From DUAL01 sp964452095 (GTDB lineage Bacteria > Bacteroidota > Bacteroidia > Flavobacteriales > BACL11), in the NCBI GenBank assembly GCA_964452095.1, contig CAYVKX010000032.1, forward strand, positions 1 through 20,192: a DNA stretch of 20,192 nt, written 5' to 3'. Below the pieces are notes generated by a model. That model was not told the origin of the DNA. It saw only the letters and a list, made by a program, of their open reading frames with translations, and did not search any database. Within the stretch, counting starts at the first letter, position 1, and the number at the start of each line of letters is the position of its first letter. The translations under genes and the position numbers were made by a program. This document shows positions 14,312 through 20,192 of this stretch, piece by piece.

Positions 14312-16567
14312 ATGAAAAAACTACTTTTTTTACTTTCCATACTATTATTTTCTACTAGCATTTTTGCACAAAACGGAACAATAAGAGGTTTTGTGTACGA
14401 CAAAGAAAGTGGAGAGCCAATCATCTTTTGTAATGTTTCCTTAAAAGGCACTACAATGGGAGCACCAACAGATGTAAATGGGTATTTCTCTATTGCAAAA
14501 GTACCCTCTGGCGATTATAAAATAATCATTACCTATTTAGGATTTGATAGTTTGCAGGAAAACATACATCTTGCTGCTGGGAAAATTCTCACTAAAAAGT
14601 TTGAACTAACAGAATCGAGCATCAAATTAGCAGAAGTAAAAATATCGGCAGAACGACAAGAAATGAGAACGGAAGTAAAAGCTGCTGTAGTTAAAATCAC
14701 GCCTAAAGATTTGGAAATGATTCCAACTATTGGTGGGGAGCCAGATTTGGCTCAATATCTGCAAATAGTACCAGGTGTAGTATTTACTGGCGACCAAGGT
14801 GGGCAACTCTATATTAGAGGTGGTTCTCCCGTACAAAATAAAGTTTTACTAGATGGAATGATTATTTACAGCCCATTCCACTCCATTGGATTATTCTCGG
14901 TTTTTGATACTGATATTATCAGAAATACTGAGGTTTATACTGGTGGATTTAGTGCAGAATATGGCGGAAGAATCTCTTCCATTATGGATATTAAAACAAG
15001 AGATGGAAATAAGAAAAACTTGGGAGGAAAATTTTCTGCAAACACTTTTGGCTCCAAATTATTAATGGAAGGCCCACTTAGCAAAACGGGAAAATCCTCT
15101 TTTGTATTTTCAGGGAAAACTTCTTACTTAAACAAAAGTTCAGAGCTAATATACAAACACCCAATATTGTATTTTGATGAAAAAGGACTACCTTATTCTT
15201 ATACCGATTTGTACGGAAAATTATCGTTCAATGGAAATAATGGAAGTAAACTAAGTGTATTTGGCTTTAATTTTACCGACCAAGTAAATTACCAATTCAT
15301 CTCCGATTTAAGATGGGATTCCAAAGGAGTAGGAAGTCAATTTATATTAGTACCTGGAAGTTCGCCTGTTCTTATTGAAGGAAATATAGCTTTCTCCAAT
15401 TACGCTATTAGTATGAAAGAAGCGGCTAATCCACCAAGGTCGAGTGAAATTGTCGGCTTTAATTTGGGCTTTGATTTTACTTACTTCTTAGCAAAAGGAA
15501 AGGTAAAATATGGATTTGATGTACTAGGATTTGAAACAGATTTTACTACTTACAATTCTGTAAATTCTATTATTGAGCAAGACGAAAACACTTCAGAATT
15601 TTCAGCTTATGTAAATTACCAATACACTTCTACTCGTTTTATTATTGAGCCAGGAATCCGATTTCAAAAATACACGCTTGGCTTTTCACCAGAGCCAAGA
15701 TTGGGAATGAAATACAATGCAACTGATAAATTACGATTGAAATTTGCAACAGGAATTTATTCTCAAAATATACTGAGTACCGTTTCTGATAGAGATGTGG
15801 TGAATTTATTTTATGGTTTTATTTCTGGCCCTGACAATATCCCAACACAAGCAAATGGAGAAGAATATCCGCACAAATTACAAAAAGCAACTCATTTTAT
15901 TGCTGGATTGGAATATGATTTGGGCACAAATGTGGATTTGAGCATTGAAGGTTATAGAAAGAATTTTACCCAACAAACCAATATCAATAGAAATAAAGCG
16001 TCAAATTCTGATGATGATTTTATTATTGAAACTGGCTATGCTCAAGGGGTGGATGTACTGCTAAAATATTCTAACAAAAAACTTTATTTGTGGGGCGTTT
16101 ATTCCTATGGCATTGTGCGTAGGAATGATGGCGTACTAGAATATGCTCCTCATTTTGATAGAAGACACAATGTGAATTTAGTAGCGTCCTATAAGTTTGG
16201 GGAAAACAATTCTTGGAAAACAGATGTGCGTTGGAATTTGGGATCAGGATTTCCATTTACTCAAACGCAAGGGTTTTATGAAAGCTTAAATTTTCAAGAT
16301 GGACTTAATACAAATTACACTAGTACAAATGGTGAATTAGGAATTCAGTATGCCGAGCTAAATAAAGGGAGATTACCTTATTATCACCGCCTTGATTTCT
16401 CGATTTCAAAAACCATAAAAATTGCTAAAAAATCTGATTTGGATATTAGTGCATCTGTTACCAATGCTTACAATAGAGAAAATATTTTCTATTTCAACAG
16501 AATAAAACACGAAAGAGTAAATCAACTTCCAATAATGCCAAGTATTGGTGCTAGTATTACATTCTAA
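14312..16567 (+). CDS. TonB-dependent outer-membrane receptor with N-terminal CarboxypepD_reg-like domain
   Basis: The 751-residue product imports a ligand across the outer membrane using energy from TonB-ExbBD. Order of parts: signal peptide (1-19, ending FA before QNG); a beta-sandwich CarboxypepD_reg-like domain (about 22-105, with GTIRGFVYDKESGEPI, GAPTDVNGYFSI and YLGFDS); a plug domain (about 115-235) with GGQLYIRGGSPVQNKVLLDG, YSPFHSIGLFSVFD and GGFSAEYGGRISSIMDIKT; and a 22-strand-type barrel ending in an aromatic residue (GASITF). There is no SusD-like partner next to it, so it is not an obvious glycan-uptake SusCD pair. At this length it fits a stand-alone receptor. No regulatory sigma/anti-sigma pair or substrate enzyme is adjacent, so the ligand is unknown. 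Confidence 0.93.
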   Translation: MKKLLFLLSILLFSTSIFAQNGTIRGFVYDKESGEPIIFCNVSLKGTTMGAPTDVNGYFSIAKVPSGDYKIIITYLGFDSLQENIHLAAGKILTKKFELTESSIKLAEVKISAERQEMRTEVKAAVVKITPKDLEMIPTIGGEPDLAQYLQIVPGVVFTGDQGGQLYIRGGSPVQNKVLLDGMIIYSPFHSIGLFSVFDTDIIRNTEVYTGGFSAEYGGRISSIMDIKTRDGNKKNLGGKFSANTFGSKLLMEGPLSKTGKSSFVFSGKTSYLNKSSELIYKHPILYFDEKGLPYSYTDLYGKLSFNGNNGSKLSVFGFNFTDQVNYQFISDLRWDSKGVGSQFILVPGSSPVLIEGNIAFSNYAISMKEAANPPRSSEIVGFNLGFDFTYFLAKGKVKYGFDVLGFETDFTTYNSVNSIIEQDENTSEFSAYVNYQYTSTRFIIEPGIRFQKYTLGFSPEPRLGMKYNATDKLRLKFATGIYSQNILSTVSDRDVVNLFYGFISGPDNIPTQANGEEYPHKLQKATHFIAGLEYDLGTNVDLSIEGYRKNFTQQTNINRNKASNSDDDFIIETGYAQGVDVLLKYSNKKLYLWGVYSYGIVRRNDGVLEYAPHFDRRHNVNLVASYKFGENNSWKTDVRWNLGSGFPFTQTQGFYESLNFQDGLNTNYTSTNGELGIQYAELNKGRLPYYHRLDFSISKTIKIAKKSDLDISASVTNAYNRENIFYFNRIKHERVNQLPIMPSIGASITF

Positions 16568-16609
16568 ATTCTGGCTTCTTTAAAAACTTTTAATAAAATT
16601 TTTATCAAG

Positions 16610-16641
16610 TTTGATATTATCGGCTTGAAATAGTATTTTTG
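16610..16641 (+). promoter_or_regulatory. Complete Bacteroidota promoter for pyrG-yidC
   Basis: A -33 TTTG (16610-16613) and a -7 TATTTTTG (16634-16641) are separated by 20 bases, which is within the known 17-23 spacing. Transcription would begin near 16647, about 20 bases before the pyrG start. This is the best two-part promoter in the window. Confidence 0.6.
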
Positions 16642-16666
16642 GCGACAATTAAATTAGTGAATAATT

Positions 16667-18280
16667 GTGAGCATTTCTCCTACAAAATACATTTTCGTAA
16701 CCGGTGGTGTTACTTCATCCTTAGGAAAAGGAATCATTTCTGCATCCTTAGGGAAATTACTAATGGGTAGAGGCTATAGCGTAACCATCCAAAAACTGGA
16801 CCCCTATATTAATATAGATCCTGGAACAATGAACCCTTACGAACATGGCGAATGCTATGTAACTAATGATGGTGCGGAAACTGATTTGGACTTAGGGCAT
16901 TATGAAAGGTTTTTGAACACTCCTACCTCACAAGCCAATAATGTAACTACTGGAAAAATTTATCAAACGGTAATTAATAAAGAAAGAAAAGGATCTTATT
17001 TGGGGAAAACCGTTCAGATTATCCCTCACATTACTGATGAGATTAAAAGATGTATCAAAATTTTGGGAGAAACTGAAAAGTACGATTTTGTAATAACTGA
17101 AATTGGCGGAACGGTTGGTGATATTGAATCTTTGCCTTACATTGAGGCAGTTCGTCAGCTCAAATGGGAATTGGGAAATGATGCTTTATTTATTCATCTC
17201 ACACTTGTCCCATTTTTAAAAGCAGCTGGGGAATTAAAAACAAAACCTACTCAGCATTCTGTAAAAACACTTTTAGAATCTGGTATTCAGCCCGATATTT
17301 TAGTGTGCAGAACAGAGCATGAATTAGGAGTAGAAATCAAAAGAAAAATCGCACTATTTTGTAATGTGGAAAAAGAAGCCGTTATCGAATCTATTGATGT
17401 AGAATCAATATATGAAGTGCCAATTAAAATGTTGGATGAAGGTTTGGATAAGGTTGTATTAGAAAAACTAAACCTAACTGATTCTACAAAATTAGATTTA
17501 AGTAATTGGAACACTTTTCTTGCCAAACTTAAAAATCCAAAGCAAAAAGTAAAGATTGCTTTGATTGGAAAATACATTGAATTAAAAGATTCTTACAAAT
17601 CAATTACTGAGGCATTTATTCATGCAGGTACTATTCAAGATTGTGAGGTAGAAGTAAAATGGATTCATGCAGAAAAGATAGCGGAAGAAAATTTAGAGGC
17701 AGAATTAAAGGGTTTAGATGGCGTGTTGGTTGCTCCTGGTTTTGGCGATAGAGGTATTGAGGGAAAAATTGCAACCATAAAATATGTAAGAGAAAATAAC
17801 ATTCCATTTTTAGGAATATGCCTTGGAATGCAATGTGCTGTAATTGAATTTGCAAGAAATGTATTGGGAATGAAAAATGCGCACACCACTGAGATTGATG
17901 AGCAAACAAAATTCCCTGTGATTGATATAATGCAAGAGCAGAAAGAAATCAGTAATAAAGGAGGAACTATGCGATTGGGAGCTTATCCTTGTAAGATAAA
18001 AGATGACTCAAATACAAAAAAAGCTTATGGAAAAAACACTACAAACGAAAGGCATAGGCATAGATACGAATTCAATAATTCTTACTTAGATAAATTTGAA
18101 GAAAATGGCATGAGTGCAACAGGCACAAATCCTGACAGCAACCTAGTGGAGATTGTGGAAATACCTAATCATCCTTGGTTTGTTGGCGTGCAATTTCATC
18201 CAGAATATAAAAGTACAGTTGCTAATCCTCACCCCTTATTTATCGATTTTATAAAAGCTTGTAAAAACAACCAAAACTAA
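16667..18280 (+). CDS. pyrG: CTP synthase
   Basis: The 537-residue product converts UTP to CTP with ATP and glutamine, the last step of de novo pyrimidine nucleotide synthesis. The N-terminal amidoligase domain has the P-loop VTGGVTSSLGKGI (11-23), KLDPYINIDPGTMNP and ITEIGGTVGDIES. The C-terminal class I glutamine amidotransferase domain shows the oxyanion region APGFGDRG (356-363), nucleophile Cys385 in GICLGMQ, and the His511/Glu513 pair in QFHPEYKS. Length and all catalytic residues are normal. The start is GTG at 16667, which gives SISPTKYIFVTGG, the usual N-terminal spacing. The stop overlaps the yidC start by one base (TAATG). Confidence 0.97.
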   Translation: MSISPTKYIFVTGGVTSSLGKGIISASLGKLLMGRGYSVTIQKLDPYINIDPGTMNPYEHGECYVTNDGAETDLDLGHYERFLNTPTSQANNVTTGKIYQTVINKERKGSYLGKTVQIIPHITDEIKRCIKILGETEKYDFVITEIGGTVGDIESLPYIEAVRQLKWELGNDALFIHLTLVPFLKAAGELKTKPTQHSVKTLLESGIQPDILVCRTEHELGVEIKRKIALFCNVEKEAVIESIDVESIYEVPIKMLDEGLDKVVLEKLNLTDSTKLDLSNWNTFLAKLKNPKQKVKIALIGKYIELKDSYKSITEAFIHAGTIQDCEVEVKWIHAEKIAEENLEAELKGLDGVLVAPGFGDRGIEGKIATIKYVRENNIPFLGICLGMQCAVIEFARNVLGMKNAHTTEIDEQTKFPVIDIMQEQKEISNKGGTMRLGAYPCKIKDDSNTKKAYGKNTTNERHRHRYEFNNSYLDKFEENGMSATGTNPDSNLVEIVEIPNHPWFVGVQFHPEYKSTVANPHPLFIDFIKACKNNQN

Positions 18281-20103
18281 TGAAGCAACAAGACAAGAAT
18301 TCATTAATAGGACTACTGTTAATGGGAGCAATTCTCATTGTATTTAATACTTATTTCTTCCCGCAAATAGAGGTAGAACCGAAAAAGGAAGAAACAACAG
18401 AAATTGTTAGTCCAAATAGTAATAAAGAAACTATTACCACTCAAAACGAAACGGAAATTATTGCAGATGCAATTGTGGATTCTATAGTAAATCAACAGTA
18501 TGTAAATCAATATGGTGTTTTTGCTAATTCTGCAATTGGTACCGAGCAAGAAACTGTTTTAGAAAACGACAAACTAAAAATTACTTTTTCCAATAAAGGA
18601 GGAAGAATTACCTCAGTAATTTTAAAAGAATTTCAAACGCATGACAGTTTGCCTCTGCAACTTTTTGATGCAGATTCCTCTATCTTTGATTTGCAATTTA
18701 CTACTGGGCATAACATCAATACTGCTGATTTGTATTTTGTTTCTCACCAAAACTCCAATTCATTAAGCATGAAACTTTTGGCAAATGTCAATCATTATGT
18801 GGAGTACATCTACACCATAACGGATGACTATATTATTGATTTTGATATCAATATGGTGGGTATGGAAAAACTAATTCCTGCTGGAGTAAATTACATGAAT
18901 TTGCAGTGGCAAATGAAAACGCCACAAACAGAAAAAAGCAAATCGAACCAAGATATGTACACAGGTATTTATTACCAATTCCAAGCTGATAAAGAAGTTG
19001 ATTATTTAAGTTTAACTTCTTCTGATGATGAAAAAATAAACTCCCAATTATCTTGGGTTGCTTTCAAGCAACAGTTTTTTAGTAGTATTTTTATTGCCAA
19101 AAGTGGATTTGAAAAACCAACTAATTTAGTTTCTGAAAAAAATGAAAATTCAAGATATATTAAAGATTTATCAGCAAATTTTGAGTTGGCTTATAGCCAT
19201 AAAGCTAATGAGCAACTAAATTTTCAGTTTTATTTTGGGCCAAATGATTATAAAAAACTAAAGACATATAACGCTAGTTTTGAAGAGTTGATTCCACTTG
19301 GTTGGGGAATTTTTGGCTGGGTAAATCAGTACATTATTATTAACATTTTTGATTTCCTTAACAAATACATCAGCAATTATGGGTTAATAATTTTGCTACT
19401 TACCATCATTATCAAATTGGCACTTTCTCCTTTTACTTACAAAGCATATTTATCACAAGCAAAAATGAAGGTATTAAAACCAGAAATTGATAAATTAAAC
19501 GAAAAGCACAAGAAGAAAGACCCAATGAAAGTGCAACAAGAAACTATGGCACTTTACCGGAAAGCAGGAGTAAATCCTATGGGCGGTTGCTTGCCAATGC
19601 TCTTTCAATTTCCTATACTTATTGCTATGTTCCGCTTTTTCCCGGCATCTATCGAATTAAGGCAAAAAAGTTTCCTTTGGGCAGATGATTTATCTTCATA
19701 CGATTCCATTTACAACCTTGGATTTGACATTCCATTTTATGGCGATCATGTTAGTTTATTTACCTTATTAATGACCGTTTCTACCATACTTTACACTAGA
19801 ATGAATTCTTCCATGGCAACTGGGCAAATGGCTCAAATGAAATGGATGATGTACCTCATGCCTATAATGTTTTTAGGATTCTTTAATAATTATGCTGCAG
19901 CACTTTCTTATTATTATTTCTTGGCAAATATGTTTACTTTTGGACAGCAATATTTTATGAAGCGATTTATTGATGAGGATGCAATTTTGGCGCAATTGGA
20001 GGCAAACAAAAAGAAACCTGCAAAACCAAAATCTAAGTTTCAAAAAAAGTTGGAGGAAATGCAAAAAAAGCAAGAGCAACAAATGAAAAACAGAAAGAAA
20101 TAA
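18280..20103 (+). CDS. yidC: Membrane protein insertase YidC
   Basis: A 607-residue insertase of inner-membrane proteins, working alone or with Sec. TM1 is at about 9-27, then a variable linker and a large periplasmic beta-sandwich domain (about 90-335). The conserved five-helix core starts near residue 366: LIILLLTIIIKLALSPFTYK, the coiled cytoplasmic hairpin KMKVLKPEIDKLNEKHKKKD, then NPMGGCLPMLFQFPILIAMF and KWMMYLMPIMFLGFFNN. Lys379 takes the place of the groove arginine of the E. coli protein (Arg366 by alignment), a conservative change. The C-terminus is a long Lys/Gln-rich tail (574-607), as in proteins that bind ribosomes. The gene overlaps pyrG by one base, so the two are cotranscribed. 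Confidence 0.96.
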   Translation: MKQQDKNSLIGLLLMGAILIVFNTYFFPQIEVEPKKEETTEIVSPNSNKETITTQNETEIIADAIVDSIVNQQYVNQYGVFANSAIGTEQETVLENDKLKITFSNKGGRITSVILKEFQTHDSLPLQLFDADSSIFDLQFTTGHNINTADLYFVSHQNSNSLSMKLLANVNHYVEYIYTITDDYIIDFDINMVGMEKLIPAGVNYMNLQWQMKTPQTEKSKSNQDMYTGIYYQFQADKEVDYLSLTSSDDEKINSQLSWVAFKQQFFSSIFIAKSGFEKPTNLVSEKNENSRYIKDLSANFELAYSHKANEQLNFQFYFGPNDYKKLKTYNASFEELIPLGWGIFGWVNQYIIINIFDFLNKYISNYGLIILLLTIIIKLALSPFTYKAYLSQAKMKVLKPEIDKLNEKHKKKDPMKVQQETMALYRKAGVNPMGGCLPMLFQFPILIAMFRFFPASIELRQKSFLWADDLSSYDSIYNLGFDIPFYGDHVSLFTLLMTVSTILYTRMNSSMATGQMAQMKWMMYLMPIMFLGFFNNYAAALSYYYFLANMFTFGQQYFMKRFIDEDAILAQLEANKKKPAKPKSKFQKKLEEMQKKQEQQMKNRKK

Positions 20104-20143
20104 AAAAATAATGTAACAATTTATCAATGTAGCAATTCTGTCT

Positions 20144-20192
20144 TGTCCTGAAATAGGTTTACACTAAAAAACCTAAGAAATGGAAACAAATC
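20144..20192 (+). mobile_element. Probable outer end of an insertion sequence, cut by window edge
   Basis: The sequence TGTCCTGAAATAGGTTTACA begins an element-like end. A small hairpin follows (AGGTTT 20155-20160 with AAACCT 20169-20174) and then an ATG at 20180 (Met-Glu-Thr-Asn...), which could start a transposase. I recall similar TGTCCTGAAATA ends upstream of IS3-type transposases in Bacteroidota, but no transposase motif is within the window, so the family is not established. Confidence 0.4.

Noticed and set aside
14312..16567. SusC of a polysaccharide utilisation locus
   Set aside because: No SusD-like lipoprotein or carbohydrate-active enzyme is next to it, and at 751 residues it is shorter than a typical SusC.

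Overview
The window reads as a draft chromosome segment of a Bacteroidota (Bacteroidetes) bacterium, probably not a close relative of a standard model. Supporting signs are the AT-rich composition, the lack of clear Shine-Dalgarno sites, A-rich leaders, and several copies of the Bacteroidota -7 promoter box TAnnTTTG (upstream of gyrB, murB, the TonB receptor gene and pyrG). The gene content agrees: a TonB-dependent receptor with an N-terminal CarboxypepD_reg-like domain, a beta-barrel protein without a plug domain paired with a very large TPR protein, a holA gene head to head with an HsdR_N-like protein, and a pyrG-yidC pair. A run of 10 Ns inside the TPR gene marks an unresolved assembly gap.

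Layout. 1-6180 is on the minus strand: the 5' two thirds of gyrB, cut by the window edge, and upstream of it an overlapping pair encoding a ~1018-residue secreted TPR protein and a plug-less outer-membrane barrel. 6335-7950 is on the plus strand: a 70-residue unknown protein, an FtsE-type ATPase and a GT2 glycosyltransferase, tightly packed. A GT4 glycosyltransferase on the minus strand overlaps the GT2 gene tail to tail. 9115-11535 holds murB followed directly by a RecD/Dda-like helicase. 11536-12821 is the only gene-poor stretch. It has a strong bidirectional terminator, a possible 19-codon ORF, a TM2-domain membrane protein, and a cluster of three different repeat types beside a short secreted-protein remnant. 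12822-14279 carries the divergent HsdR_N-like gene and holA, whose start codons are 12 bases apart. 14312-16567 is a TonB-dependent receptor, 16667-20103 is pyrG-yidC, and the last ~50 bases look like the outer end of an insertion sequence.

Functionally this is mostly core biology: DNA topology and replication (gyrB, holA, helicase), envelope construction (murB, yidC, FtsE, two glycosyltransferases, outer-membrane barrels) and nucleotide synthesis (pyrG). I do not see a complete defence, toxin or secretion system. The items most worth a second look are the TPR/plug-less-barrel pair, the HsdR_N-like protein with intact nuclease residues at the holA start, the small protein coupled to FtsE, the 19-codon ORF after the TM2 gene, and the repeat cluster at 12300-12600.
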